Source: Curtobacterium sp. MCBA15_001 (GTDB lineage Bacteria > Actinomycetota > Actinomycetes > Actinomycetales > Microbacteriaceae). Taken from it: DNA of 64,000 bases. Under the pieces are notes generated by a model. That model did not search any database. It saw only the letters and a program-made list of their open reading frames with translations, and was not told the DNA's origin. The DNA lies in contig NZ_MJGI01000023.1 of NCBI RefSeq assembly GCF_001864835.1, forward strand, positions 360,912 through 424,911, given 5' to 3'. Positions 34,833 to 43,933 of this stretch are shown in pieces. The translations under genes and the position numbers were made by a program. Each line of letters starts with the position of its first letter. The stretch's first letter is position 1.

Positions 34833-36143
34833 ATGGACAAGCCGTTGCGCGCACCCTGGCGCGCTGCGATCCGGTACGCCCTCATGGGCACCGGGGTGAG
34901 CGCCGCCGCCGTGCTGCTCTCGCTGACCGTCGGCGCGCACACCGCGTCGGCCGCCGAGCGAGCACCCGCGCAGGGCCTGGTCGGCAGTGTCGTGCAGGGC
35001 CTCGGGTCGACCGTGCAGGGTGTCTCCGGCGGCGTCGGCGAGGTCGTCAGCGGCGTCGTCGACCCCGTGCGGACGGCTGTCCCCGCGGCTCCGGCACCCG
35101 CTGTTCCGGCACCCGCGCCTGCCGCTCCGGCTCCCGCGCCGGCAGCTCCAGCAGCCCCGGCTCCAGCCCCTGCACCTCCGGCAGCGCCGCAGACGCACGC
35201 CAAGCCGGCCCCCGCAGCACCCGCATCGGCAGCGCCAGCCCCGGCAGCGCCGGCGTCGTCGAGCCCGATGGCTCCGGCACCCGCAGCCCCCGTCCAGACC
35301 GTCACCCAGCCCACGGAACCGCGCGAGGCCTCGGCGGCGACCACCCCCGCGACGCCGGCCGGACCGACGGTCGCCACCACGGCCTCCCGTCCGCTGGGTG
35401 ACGCGCTCGTCACCGTCCTCCGGCCCGTCACCGGGACCGTCGACGGCCTGACCGGCGCCCATCCGGTCACCACCGTCGTGCACGCGCTCGACCACGTCGT
35501 CGGCGCCGTCCCGGTGGTCGGCACGGTGCTCGGTGACGACACCCTCGGCACGGTCACGCGGCCGGTCACCGGCCTGGTCGACGACACCCTCGGTGGTGTC
35601 GGGACGATCGTCGCCGACGTCCCCGACGTCGTGTCCCAGGTCGTGCCGCCCACTCTCACCCTGCCTGGAGGCCCCGCCCCCGTCCTGCCTGCCCCCGCGC
35701 CCCCGGTGGTCGGCGGCTCCGCAGCCCCGGTCGTGTCCGCGACGCCGGTCACGGCTCCGGCCGCAGCGCCGACCGCTGCCCCGGCCACGACGGAGGACCT
35801 CGCCACGACCGCGGGGGTGACTGCCTCGGCGCCGCAGCCGGGTGCAGCCCTCAGCGCGACCGTCGCAGCAGCCGACCGCTCGGGATTCCCCGCGTCCGCC
35901 ACCCTCGGCGGCGTCGCACTCGTCGTCCCCGACGGCGGCATGCCCGGTGACCAGCCCCTCGGCGGCACCGGCTCCACGACCTCCGGCGGCACCCTGAGCT
36001 CCGGCAGTGCCGGCGCCGGTGTCGTCGGCACCGTCGGCGGACTCGCCGACCAGGACCCCCTCGCCGCCGGGATGCGCGGCACCCTCGCCGACGACGTGGT
36101 CCCCGCGTCGCTCTCCGGCGAGCACGACGTCGCTCCTGACTGA
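34833..36143 (+). CDS. Secreted Ala/Pro-rich surface protein
   Basis: A 436-residue secreted protein. A signal peptide (RAAIRY, hydrophobic core, TASA near residue 40) is followed by GLVGSVVQGLGSTVQGVSGG, a long Ala/Pro spacer (about 85-155), and a region of related segments built on PVTGTVDGLTG, VVGTVLGDDTLGTVTRPVTG and LVDDTLGGVGTIVADV. There is no C-terminal anchor. I know no function. The spacer probably crosses the cell wall. The ATG at 34833 follows AGGAGGTGAGC. It lies 84 bp before the chaplin-like gene and the two probably act together at the surface. Confidence 0.72.
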   Translation: MDKPLRAPWRAAIRYALMGTGVSAAAVLLSLTVGAHTASAAERAPAQGLVGSVVQGLGSTVQGVSGGVGEVVSGVVDPVRTAVPAAPAPAVPAPAPAAPAPAPAAPAAPAPAPAPPAAPQTHAKPAPAAPASAAPAPAAPASSSPMAPAPAAPVQTVTQPTEPREASAATTPATPAGPTVATTASRPLGDALVTVLRPVTGTVDGLTGAHPVTTVVHALDHVVGAVPVVGTVLGDDTLGTVTRPVTGLVDDTLGGVGTIVADVPDVVSQVVPPTLTLPGGPAPVLPAPAPPVVGGSAAPVVSATPVTAPAAAPTAAPATTEDLATTAGVTASAPQPGAALSATVAAADRSGFPASATLGGVALVVPDGGMPGDQPLGGTGSTTSGGTLSSGSAGAGVVGTVGGLADQDPLAAGMRGTLADDVVPASLSGEHDVAPD

Positions 36144-36227
36144 GATCGGTGCACCTGCCCAGCACGGCAGGAAGCGCACCACCGACCGTGACCGCGGTCG
36201 GGACATCTCAGATCAGGAGTGATGACC

Positions 36228-38114
36228 ATGAACAAGTACGTCTCCAGAGGGCTCTGGTTCGCCCTCTTCGTCGGCGGGTTGACGTTCGGAGGATGCGCCG
36301 CGGCGAACGCTGCGACCACCACCGGCGCTGACGGTGCCGTGTCCGGGACCCAGGTGGCGCCGTCCGTCGACGCCCCCGTGTCCGTCCTCGGCAACGCCCT
36401 CGGGGTGCTCGGCGACGCGGTGTCGACGACCACGACCCCGGCTGCTGCGCCCGCTCCGGCGGCACCTGCCCCGGCAGCTCCGGCCCCCGCGCCCGCTGCT
36501 CCGGCTCCTGCTCCCTCGACCTCCGGGTCGGACGGGGTGGCCTCCGGCACGCAGGTCGTGCCCCAGGTGACCGCGCCCGTGACCGTCGGCGGCACCGCTG
36601 TCGCCGTCGGTGGTGACGCCACGTCGACCTCGACGGCCCCGGCTGCCACCACCCCGGCAGCTCCAGCTCCGGCCGCGCCTGCTGCCCCGGCTCCGGCCGC
36701 AGTCCCGACCACCTCGGGCTCGGACGGCATCGCCTCCGGCACCCAGGTCGCGGGTGCAGTCGACCTGCCCGTCGCCGTGACGGGGAACGCGGTCTCCGTG
36801 CTCGGTGACGCGACGTCGGCCGCAACCACGCCGACTGCGGCCACTCCCGCTGCTCCGGCTGCTCCGGCTGCTCCGGCATCGGATGCGCCGGCTGCCAGCA
36901 CGGACGGCTCGGACGGCATCGCTTCGGGGACGCAGGTCGTCCCCGTGGTGTCCGTCCCGGTCACGGTGACCGGCAACGGCATCGGACTGCTCGGCGACGG
37001 CGCTGCGACCGGCACCGCCGCACCGAGCACCGGGACCGTCAGCCAGCCCACCGGTGGCACCACCACCGACGGCACTGACGGCATCGCCTCGGGTTCGCAG
37101 GTCGCGCCCGTGATCTCGGTCCCGGTGACCATCGGCGGGAACGGCATCGGCCTCGTCGGTGACGGCACCGCGACCGGTCCCGTTGCGGGCTCCGGCACCG
37201 CGACGCCGAGCACCGGCACGCCGAGCGCCGGCGCCACCACCGGTCCGTCGACCGACGGATCGGACGGCGCACTCTCGGGCACCCAGGTCGTCCCGGTGGT
37301 CTCGGTTCCCGTGACCATCGGCGGGAACGGCATCGGCCTCGTCGGTGACGGCACCGCCACCGGTCCCGTTGCGGGCTCCGGCACCGTGACGCCGAGCACC
37401 GGCACGCCGAGCACCGGCGCCACCACCGGTCCGTCGACCGACGGATCGGACGGCGCACTCTCGGGCACCCAGGTCGTCCCGGTGGTCTCGCTCCCGGTGA
37501 CGATCGGCGGGAACGGCATCGGCCTCGTCGGTGACGGCACCGCCACCACGACCGGCTCGGGATCGACGGGCTCGGGCCCCGCGACCGGCACCGGAACCGG
37601 CAGCACGACCACCGGTGATGGCGGCCTGCTCTCGGGCACGCAGATCGCACCGGTGATCGGCATCCCGATCACCATCGGCGGGAACGGCATCGGCATCGTC
37701 GGGGACGGCACCAGCACCACGACGACCCCCGGCACCGGCACGGACCCGGGCACGGGCACGGACCCGGGCGACGGCACGGACCCGGGCACCGGTACGGACC
37801 CGGGCGACGGCACCGACCCCGGTGACGGCACGGACCCGGGCACCGGCACGACGCCGACCGACGGTGGCGGCACGACCGTCTCCGAGGGCGTCGGCACCAC
37901 CGGCGCCGTGACCACCGCCTCGGCGATCACCCCGACGGTCACCGCCGCCGCGGTGACCACCGTCCCGGCCGCCGCCAGCACGGTGGCGACGTCGGGGACC
38001 ACCCCGTCGACCCTGGCCTACACGGGGGCGTCCTCGCCGCTCGTGCCCGTCGGGTTCGCGCTGCTGCTGCTCCTCGCAGGCGCCGGGACGCTCGTCCTCC
38101 GTCGCCGGCACTGA
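36228..38114 (+). CDS. Chaplin-like repeat protein with LAYTG class-E sortase signal
   Basis: A 628-residue surface protein. A signal peptide (to about residue 28) is followed by eight repeats, from G33 to about residue 494. Each has a core like GSDGIASGTQV.P.V.VPVTV.GNGIGLLGDG and an Ala/Pro or Thr/Gly linker. The core follows the chaplin pattern SGN.V..P...PVNV.GN.V.V.G, but without the cysteine pair. After a GTDPGDGTDP tail come LAYTG (596-600), a hydrophobic helix and RRRH, the signal cut by class E sortases. It is probably wall-bound and may assemble into a surface film. The ATG at 36228 is eight bases after AGGAG. Confidence 0.78.
   Translation: MNKYVSRGLWFALFVGGLTFGGCAAANAATTTGADGAVSGTQVAPSVDAPVSVLGNALGVLGDAVSTTTTPAAAPAPAAPAPAAPAPAPAAPAPAPSTSGSDGVASGTQVVPQVTAPVTVGGTAVAVGGDATSTSTAPAATTPAAPAPAAPAAPAPAAVPTTSGSDGIASGTQVAGAVDLPVAVTGNAVSVLGDATSAATTPTAATPAAPAAPAAPASDAPAASTDGSDGIASGTQVVPVVSVPVTVTGNGIGLLGDGAATGTAAPSTGTVSQPTGGTTTDGTDGIASGSQVAPVISVPVTIGGNGIGLVGDGTATGPVAGSGTATPSTGTPSAGATTGPSTDGSDGALSGTQVVPVVSVPVTIGGNGIGLVGDGTATGPVAGSGTVTPSTGTPSTGATTGPSTDGSDGALSGTQVVPVVSLPVTIGGNGIGLVGDGTATTTGSGSTGSGPATGTGTGSTTTGDGGLLSGTQIAPVIGIPITIGGNGIGIVGDGTSTTTTPGTGTDPGTGTDPGDGTDPGTGTDPGDGTDPGDGTDPGTGTTPTDGGGTTVSEGVGTTGAVTTASAITPTVTAAAVTTVPAAASTVATSGTTPSTLAYTGASSPLVPVGFALLLLLAGAGTLVLRRRH
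36324..37709 (+). repeat. Eight in-frame chaplin-like repeats; last ones at 186-bp period
   Basis: Repeat units 5, 6 and 7 are nearly identical over about 62 codons (unit 6 starts at 37257, unit 7 at 37443), while units 1-4 have diverged and carry Ala/Pro linkers. This suggests recent duplication at the C-terminal side. An 18-bp repeat encoding GTDPGD follows at about 37735-37855. Confidence 0.8.
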
Positions 38115-38120
38115 CCGATC

Positions 38121-38161
38121 GACTCCGAGGGGCACCGGTTGCGCCGGTGCCCCTCGGAGTC
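38121..38161 (+). terminator. 18-bp perfect hairpin after the chaplin-like gene
   Basis: GACTCCGAGGGGCACCGG, a five-base loop and the exact complement, seven bases past the stop codon. It is the clearest terminator in the window, though no T-run follows. Confidence 0.75.
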
Positions 38162-38181
38162 ATGCCCGGTCGAGGATGCAA

Positions 38182-38234
38182 CCGCCTGGAGGCCCGGAGC
38201 CGATCCGGCGGACCGGCACCGGGCCTCCAGGCGG
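38182..38234. repeat. 16-bp-arm GGAGGCCCGG-family inverted repeat
   Basis: CCGCCTGGAGGCCCGG (38182-38197) and its exact complement (38219-38234) with a 21-base loop. The arms match those at 13824-13880. It lies just after the terminator at 38121. The rest of the gap to 38366 shows nothing I can name. Confidence 0.65.
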
Positions 38235-38365
38235 GTCGCCCTGACGGCACCGGCCGTTCCCTGTGAGTCAGCCGGTCGCTGTCTGGGTGTGGTTCATGTC
38301 GATGCTGTGAACAGCGGAAGCGCGTCGGCAGCCCCTCGGCAGCCGCTCGGCAGGACGATGAACAC

Positions 38366-39694
38366 GTGTTCAACGAACTGCTCCGCATGCCGATCGTCAC
38401 TCCTGACGTGCTCGTCCCCGTCGACGTCCTGGCCGCGGTGCTGGCGCTGCTCACGCTCTTCGGTCGTCGGCGGGGGCTGCTCGTGCGGCTCGTCGCGCTC
38501 GTCGTCGGCGCAGGGCTCGGCCTGCTGGCGGTGTGGTGGTTCGGCGACGTCCGCGACGAGTTCGGCGTCGCGTTCACGCCCGTCACGCGGATGTGGATCG
38601 CGCTGGCTGCCGGCGCGATCGTCATGGGGCTCGTGGTCCTGGTGCAGCGCGGTCTCGGCGGGCGGGCCTGGGGACGCCGCGGCGTGGCGGTGGCGGCGAT
38701 GCTGGCCGTGACCCTCGCCGCGGGACTCGGCGTCAACGTCGACTTCGGCGCCTACCGCACCATCGACCAGGCGATCACCACGAACCCCTACCCGAACGGA
38801 TCACTCGGCCACGAGCACGCGGCGGCCGCCGGAGCGACGGTGGTCGACGCAGCGACCTGGACGGCACCGGCGGGCATGCCGCGCACCGGCAAGGCGATGT
38901 CCTTCCGCATCCCGGGGAAGGTGTCGCACTTCCGAGCCCGCAAGGCCGTCGTGTGGCTGCCGCCGGCCGCCCTCACCGCCGACCCGCCGACGCTCCCGGT
39001 GCTGGTGACGTTCTCCGGACAACCCGGCCAGCCGTCCGACATGTTCCAGGCGGGCGGCATGGGGCGCTACCTTGACGCCTATGCAGCTGCGCACCGGGGC
39101 CTGGCACCCATCGTCGTCGCACCCGACCAGCTCGGTGCGCCCAACCGCAACCCGATGTGCCTGGACTCTCGGCAGCTCGGACGCAGCGCGACCTACGTCA
39201 TGACCGACACCGTGAACTGGATCAAGGACCACCTGAACGTCGGGACCGGCCCCTCGGCCTGGGGCGTCGACGGCTTCTCCGAGGGCGCGACCTGCGCGAT
39301 GCAGTTCTCCGCGGAACACCCCGACGTGTTCGGGTCCACCCTCGCCGTCTCGAGTGAGCTCGCCCCCTTCACCGGGTCGGCCCAGCACTCGGCGCAGGTG
39401 GCCTTCCACGGCTCGATGGCGAAGTACGCGGCAGCCGCACCGATCGCCGTCATGCACCGCAACGCCCCCTACCGCGACCACCTCACGGTCTTCGGGTTCG
39501 GCCAGGACGACGCGCCCTACCGCGCCACGACCGCGAAGCTCCGCGCCGCGGCGGAGCAGGCCGGCATGCAGACCCAGGTGATCGTCTCCCCGGGCTCGGC
39601 CCACGACTGGAACACCGTGCGGTACGTGCTCGCACACGGTCTCCCGCCGGTGATCGCGCACCTCGGCCTGCCAGCGCAGGACGGCGCGCTGTGA
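38366..39694 (+). CDS. Membrane-anchored esterase (esterase D/PF00756-like)
   Basis: A 442-residue protein: three to four N-terminal membrane segments (to about residue 125), then an alpha/beta-hydrolase domain outside the membrane. AVVWLPPAAL and LVTFSGQPG begin the fold; the nucleophile elbow is GVDGFSEGATCAMQF; the late histidine is in PGSAHDWNTV. It resembles the mycolyltransferase/esterase D family. It overlaps the next gene (GTGA), an aminoacyl-phosphatidylglycerol synthase-like protein. It may remove the amino acid from the modified lipid, as esterases paired with such synthases do in some bacteria. The GTG at 38366 lacks a strong ribosome site. Confidence 0.78.
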   Translation: MFNELLRMPIVTPDVLVPVDVLAAVLALLTLFGRRRGLLVRLVALVVGAGLGLLAVWWFGDVRDEFGVAFTPVTRMWIALAAGAIVMGLVVLVQRGLGGRAWGRRGVAVAAMLAVTLAAGLGVNVDFGAYRTIDQAITTNPYPNGSLGHEHAAAAGATVVDAATWTAPAGMPRTGKAMSFRIPGKVSHFRARKAVVWLPPAALTADPPTLPVLVTFSGQPGQPSDMFQAGGMGRYLDAYAAAHRGLAPIVVAPDQLGAPNRNPMCLDSRQLGRSATYVMTDTVNWIKDHLNVGTGPSAWGVDGFSEGATCAMQFSAEHPDVFGSTLAVSSELAPFTGSAQHSAQVAFHGSMAKYAAAAPIAVMHRNAPYRDHLTVFGFGQDDAPYRATTAKLRAAAEQAGMQTQVIVSPGSAHDWNTVRYVLAHGLPPVIAHLGLPAQDGAL

Positions 39695-42114
39695 GCCCGC
39701 GCGAAGTGGTCATGCCCGTCGTGCGTCGGGCACGGCAGTCTCCGGTGACCGTGGCCGTGTTCCTGCTCGTGGTCCTGACGTCGGCCGTCGGCGTCGCGAT
39801 GCGCGTGGCCCACCACACGATGGGACAGCAGGCGTTCGGGCCGTTCCGGGTCTTCGCCGCCTCGACGGGCGTCGTCGCGTTCCTGCTCACGCTGGCCGGG
39901 GTGATCGTGCTCGTCGGCGCCTCGGAACGGCTCATGGGCTCGTGGCGCACCGCCACCGCCTTCGTCGTCACGACCGTGGTCGGCACCGGGCTCGGAGCAC
40001 TGAGCGCGTTCATCGACCTGGACGGCCGCGACGCCGGAGCGTTGATCCTCGGCCGGGCGACCGCGTTCGACCCGTGGACCGCCGTCGTCGGGACCATCTC
40101 CACCGCGAGCGCGTTCGCCGGCCCGCTCTGGCGTCGCCGCATCCGCGTGAACACGCTCGCCGTCGTCGCCGCGCTGTTCCTCTACGCCGGGCACGCGTCC
40201 GACCTGTACGCGGTGCTCGCAGCCGCCGCGGGCTGGATCCTCGGCGAGGTCCTCCGCAAGACCCCGAAGCGCACCGGCTGGACGCGCAGCTCCCACCGCG
40301 AGACCCGGGTGCTGCTCGGGACCGTGGTGCTCGTGTCCGCCGTCGGCCCGGTCATCGCACTCGTCTCGCGCGCCCGCGTCGGCCTCCTCGCCCCGATCGC
40401 CGCCGTCGTGGGCACCGGGCCCGTCACGCCCGTGTCCGGGTGCCGTGCCGACGGGGTGGCGGGGGAGTGCCTGCGACACCTGCTCGCCTACCGAGTGAGC
40501 GACCCGTGGACGCTGCTGCTCGTCGTCCCGCCGCTGCTGGCGCTGGTCGTCGGCGCGCTCGGGCTGTTCCGCGGCAGCCGCTTCGCGGTGTGGCTCGTCG
40601 TCGTCATCGACACCGTGACGGCCATCGCCGCCGCCGTGACCTACACGGCCGTCCCCGGACGCGTCGCACGGCTGCACGGCACCGAGGACCAGTTCATCGT
40701 CACGCTGTCGATCGTCGCCTCGGTGCTGGTGCCGCTCGCCACGGCGGTGGTCCTCGTCGTGCTCCGCCGCTCGTTCACCGTGCTGCCCACACGCCGTCGA
40801 CTCGCGACCTTCGGCGCGGTCGTCCTCGGCACGGCGGTCGTCCTGGTCGGGATCCTGCTCGTCGTCGCGGACGCCTCGCCCGCCCGGGTCGACGACCCCC
40901 TGCGCATCGCCGTCGCCGCCCTGGGGCCGATCTCGCCGACGACGTTCTGGGAGCACCTGCCCTCGATGGACCCGGGTCTGCGCTTCGCCCTCGGGATCGC
41001 CGGCCCCGTGCTCTGGCTCGTCGTGGCGATCGCCGCGGTCCGCCCGACCGGTGCCGCGCCGCAGGACCACGACCCGGACGGCACGCGCGACGCCCGCGAC
41101 CGTGCCCGCGCGCTCCTCAAGGCCGGCGGTGGTGACACGTTCGGGTGGATGACGACCTGGCACGGCAACGCCTACTGGTTCGCGCCGGACGGCCGTGCCG
41201 GGATCGCCTACCGACGGAACGGCGGCGTCGCCGTCACCCTGGGCGGACCGTTCGGGTACGAGGACGCCAGGACCCCGGCGCTCGCCGCGTTCGCTCGCCA
41301 CTGCGACGACAACGGCTGGACCCCGGTGTTCTACGGCGTCGACGACTCGGTCGCCGCACCGCTCCGCGCGGTGGGCTGGAGCACGCTGCCCGTCGCCGAG
41401 GACGCCGACTTCGACCCCCGCCCGTGGACGACCAGCGGCAAGAAGAAGCAGGACGTCCGGACCTCGGTCAACAAGGCGAAGCGCGAGGGCATCACCGCCA
41501 CGTGGTCGAGCTGGCACGACCTGCCCGTGGCGACGACCCGGCAGATCGAGGCGATCTCCGAGGAGTGGGTGTCCGAGCGTGAGCTGCCTGAGATGGGCTT
41601 CACACTGGGTGGGGTCGACGAGATGCGCGATCCCGACGTCCGGACGCTCGTCGCGCAGGACGCCGAGGGCACCGTGCTCGCGGTGACGAGCTGGCTCCCG
41701 TCGTACCGCGAGGGCCGCGTCGTCGGCTGGACGCTGGACGTGATGCGCCGCACCGGCGCCGCGCCGAACGGCGTGATGGAGTTCCTGGTCGCCAGCGCGG
41801 CCGACCAGATGCGCGAGGACGGCGTCGAGCGACTCAGCCTGTCGGCGGCGCCCCTCGCCCAGGCCCCGGGCTCGGCTCCGTCCGGCGACGGCGTGCAGAG
41901 CCTGCTCGACCTGGTCGGCGGCGTGCTCGAGCCCGTCTACGGCTTCCGGTCGCTGCTGAAGTTCAAGCTGAAGTTCGGGCCCGACCTGCACCCGCTCGTG
42001 CTGGCGTACCCGGACGCCGTCGCCCTGCCCTCGATCGGCGTGGCCGTCGTCCGGGCGTACCTGCCCGACCTGTCCCTGCGCCAGACGCTCGCCCTGGCAC
42101 GCGGGCGCGGCTGA
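39691..42114 (+). CDS. MprF-like aminoacyl-phosphatidylglycerol synthase (DUF2156)
   Basis: An 807-residue membrane protein. The N-terminal ~460 residues hold about ten membrane segments in two groups. The soluble C-terminal half is a DUF2156 double-GNAT domain: GDTFGWMTTWHGNAYWF, VTLGGPFG, KKKQDVRTSVNKAKREGI and LSAAPLAQ match the catalytic domain of MprF-type enzymes, which transfer an amino acid from tRNA to phosphatidylglycerol and so lower surface charge. The amino acid (Lys or Ala) cannot be told. The start overlaps the esterase stop by 4 bp. Confidence 0.83.
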   Translation: MSPREVVMPVVRRARQSPVTVAVFLLVVLTSAVGVAMRVAHHTMGQQAFGPFRVFAASTGVVAFLLTLAGVIVLVGASERLMGSWRTATAFVVTTVVGTGLGALSAFIDLDGRDAGALILGRATAFDPWTAVVGTISTASAFAGPLWRRRIRVNTLAVVAALFLYAGHASDLYAVLAAAAGWILGEVLRKTPKRTGWTRSSHRETRVLLGTVVLVSAVGPVIALVSRARVGLLAPIAAVVGTGPVTPVSGCRADGVAGECLRHLLAYRVSDPWTLLLVVPPLLALVVGALGLFRGSRFAVWLVVVIDTVTAIAAAVTYTAVPGRVARLHGTEDQFIVTLSIVASVLVPLATAVVLVVLRRSFTVLPTRRRLATFGAVVLGTAVVLVGILLVVADASPARVDDPLRIAVAALGPISPTTFWEHLPSMDPGLRFALGIAGPVLWLVVAIAAVRPTGAAPQDHDPDGTRDARDRARALLKAGGGDTFGWMTTWHGNAYWFAPDGRAGIAYRRNGGVAVTLGGPFGYEDARTPALAAFARHCDDNGWTPVFYGVDDSVAAPLRAVGWSTLPVAEDADFDPRPWTTSGKKKQDVRTSVNKAKREGITATWSSWHDLPVATTRQIEAISEEWVSERELPEMGFTLGGVDEMRDPDVRTLVAQDAEGTVLAVTSWLPSYREGRVVGWTLDVMRRTGAAPNGVMEFLVASAADQMREDGVERLSLSAAPLAQAPGSAPSGDGVQSLLDLVGGVLEPVYGFRSLLKFKLKFGPDLHPLVLAYPDAVALPSIGVAVVRAYLPDLSLRQTLALARGRG

Positions 42115-42234
42115 CCGGCACAGCCGCGGCGGACCAGCGCGGCCGGCTGACCGGCGTGGCCGCTCCGTCCGTGACGGCGCATGACCCGCCCGGACGCGGG
42201 CGTCGGGGCGCTGGGGTATCGTTCGGGGTACGCA

Positions 42235-42435
42235 AGCGCTCCGGGGTCGGTGCAAGTCCGAACCGGTGGTGACAGTCCACGAACTGATGACGGGTGCAGA
42301 CCCGGCAGAGGTTGACCCGGTGGAATCCCGGGACCGACGGTGAGAGTCCGGACGGGAGGAAGCGCTGGCGGAAGGCAAGTCCGTCCCCTCGTGGACGGCA
42401 CGGACCACCCCTCGGGGGTGCTCCTCGCCTTCCGC
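42235..42435 (+). promoter_or_regulatory. FMN riboswitch (RFN element) with expression platform
   Basis: The aptamer (about 42235-42367) shows the conserved RFN blocks: GGGGTCGGTGCAAGTCCG, ACCGGTGGTGACAGTCC, a variable arm, GGTGGAATCCCGGGACCGAC and GGTGAGAGTCCGGACGGGAGG, closed by an AGCGCT helix. Downstream, GCGGAAGGC (42368-42376) can pair with GCCTTCCGC (42427-42435), and CACCCCTCGGGGGTG forms an inner hairpin. FMN binding would switch this platform and reduce rib expression. A possible -10 TATCGT is at 42217-42222. Confidence 0.95.
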
Positions 42436-42485
42436 TGCAGCCGACGACCGTCGTGCACGCCCGGAGTCCCGTTGAGAGGACACCA

Positions 42486-43157
42486 GTGTTCACCGGCATC
42501 ATCGAGGAACTCGGCACCGTCACCGCGGTCGACCACCGTGGCGACTCCGTCGCGCTCACCATCCGCGGCCCGTTGGTCGTCCAGGACGCGCGTCACGGCG
42601 ACTCCATCGCGACGAGCGGCGTCTGCCTGACCGTCGTCGAGCAGACCCCGGAGTCCTTCACCGCCTTCGTGATGAAGCAGACGCTCGACATGAGCGCACA
42701 CGGGTCGCTGCAGGTCGGGGACCCGGTCAACCTCGAGCGCGCGGCGTCGGTCGGGGACCGGCTGGGTGGTCACATCGTGCAGGGGCACGTCGACGGCACC
42801 GCCACGGTGCTCGAGACGGCCGACGGCGACGGCTGGCGCCGGGTGCGCTTCGCGCTGTCGCCCGCGCTCAGCCCGCTGGTGGTCGACAAGGGCTCGGTCG
42901 CGCTGGACGGGGTGTCGTTGACGGTGAGCGCCGTCTCGTCCGAGGACACCGACCCCGCGCACGCCTGGTTCGAGGTCAGCCTGATCCCCGAGACCCTGGC
43001 TGCCACCACGCTCGGCGACCGCGTCGCGGGCGACCGGGTGAACGTGGAGACGGACGTCCTGGCCCGGCACGTCCGCCGGATGCTCCGGCTCGACGCCGCG
43101 GCGTCGCAGACGCTCGAGACAAGCGCGTCGCAGGCCGTCGGCCAGGAGGCCCGGTGA
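42486..43157 (+). CDS. ribE: Riboflavin synthase, alpha subunit type
   Basis: A 223-residue riboflavin synthase, which dismutates two lumazine molecules into riboflavin. The internal repeat is clear: [10 protein letters not shown] (from a GTG start at 42486) begins barrel one, and [15 protein letters not shown] begins barrel two; the catalytic SGVCLTV and GVSLTV strands are both present. GAGAGGACACCA precedes the start. First gene after the FMN riboswitch. The C-terminal ~15 residues are a Ser/Ala/Gln-rich extension. Confidence 0.95.
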   Translation: MFTGIIEELGTVTAVDHRGDSVALTIRGPLVVQDARHGDSIATSGVCLTVVEQTPESFTAFVMKQTLDMSAHGSLQVGDPVNLERAASVGDRLGGHIVQGHVDGTATVLETADGDGWRRVRFALSPALSPLVVDKGSVALDGVSLTVSAVSSEDTDPAHAWFEVSLIPETLAATTLGDRVAGDRVNVETDVLARHVRRMLRLDAAASQTLETSASQAVGQEAR

Positions 43158-43933
43158 TGGGCACCGAGACCCGGCACCCCGCCGACGTGACCGGTCCAGG
43201 GCCGGTGACCACGGCCTCCAGTCCGACCGTCCCGTCCGCGGTCCCCGTCCCGTCCACCGTCTCCGACCCGTCCGCGGTCTCCGGCCTGTCCACGATCGAG
43301 GCGGCCGTGGCCGCCATCGCCGCCGGGCGGCCGGTCATCGTGGCCGACGACGAGCAGCGCGAGAACGAGGGTGACGTCATCCTCTCCGCCGAGCTCGCCA
43401 GCCCCGAGTGGATCGCCTGGACCGTCGCCCACTCGTCCGGGTTCATCTGCGCACCGGTCAGCGCCGAGATCGCCGACGCCCTCGACCTGCCGCCGATGGT
43501 GGCGCTCAACGAGGACGTCCGCGGCACCGCGTACACCGTCACCGTCGACGCAGCGGTCGGCGTGACGACCGGCATCAGCGCACACGACCGCGCCCGGACC
43601 CTCCGGGTCCTCGCCGATCCCGCATCGGTCCGCGACGACCTGCACCGGCCCGGCCACGTCGTGCCGCTGCGGGCGCGACCCGGCGGGGTCCGCGAGCGTG
43701 CCGGGCACACCGAAGCCGCGATCGAACTGGTCACCGCGGCGGGCCTGCGCCCGGCCGCGGCGATCTGCGAGATCGTCGACGAGGACGGCAGCATGATGCG
43801 GCTGCCGCGCCTGGTCGAACTCGGGGCACGCGCCGACGTGCCCGTCATCACCATCGCCGCACTCGTCGAGTGGCTCGACGCGGCAGACCGGGCGGCGGCC
43901 GACGCCGCGCCCACCGAAGGGACAGCACGATGA
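43157..43933 (+). CDS. ribB: 3,4-dihydroxy-2-butanone 4-phosphate synthase, monofunctional
   Basis: A 258-residue RibB. After a Ser/Thr/Pro/Val-rich extension of about 45 residues comes [22 protein letters not shown], the metal- and substrate-binding block, then [12 protein letters not shown] and [16 protein letters not shown]. It makes the four-carbon unit of riboflavin from ribulose 5-phosphate. Unlike the RibBA fusions usual in actinobacteria, no GTP cyclohydrolase II domain follows, so RibA must be elsewhere. The ATG at 43157 overlaps the ribE stop (TGATG). Confidence 0.93.
   Translation: MGTETRHPADVTGPGPVTTASSPTVPSAVPVPSTVSDPSAVSGLSTIEAAVAAIAAGRPVIVADDEQRENEGDVILSAELASPEWIAWTVAHSSGFICAPVSAEIADALDLPPMVALNEDVRGTAYTVTVDAAVGVTTGISAHDRARTLRVLADPASVRDDLHRPGHVVPLRARPGGVRERAGHTEAAIELVTAAGLRPAAAICEIVDEDGSMMRLPRLVELGARADVPVITIAALVEWLDAADRAAADAAPTEGTAR

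Noticed and set aside
36285-36300. Lipobox at FGGC in the chaplin-like protein
   Set aside because: Position -3 is not Leu-like and a signal peptidase I site follows; LAYTG anchoring explains attachment better.
39517-42483. A 988-codon open frame opposite the esterase and MprF-like genes
   Set aside because: Shadow frame in a GC-rich region; low-complexity translation and no start signal.
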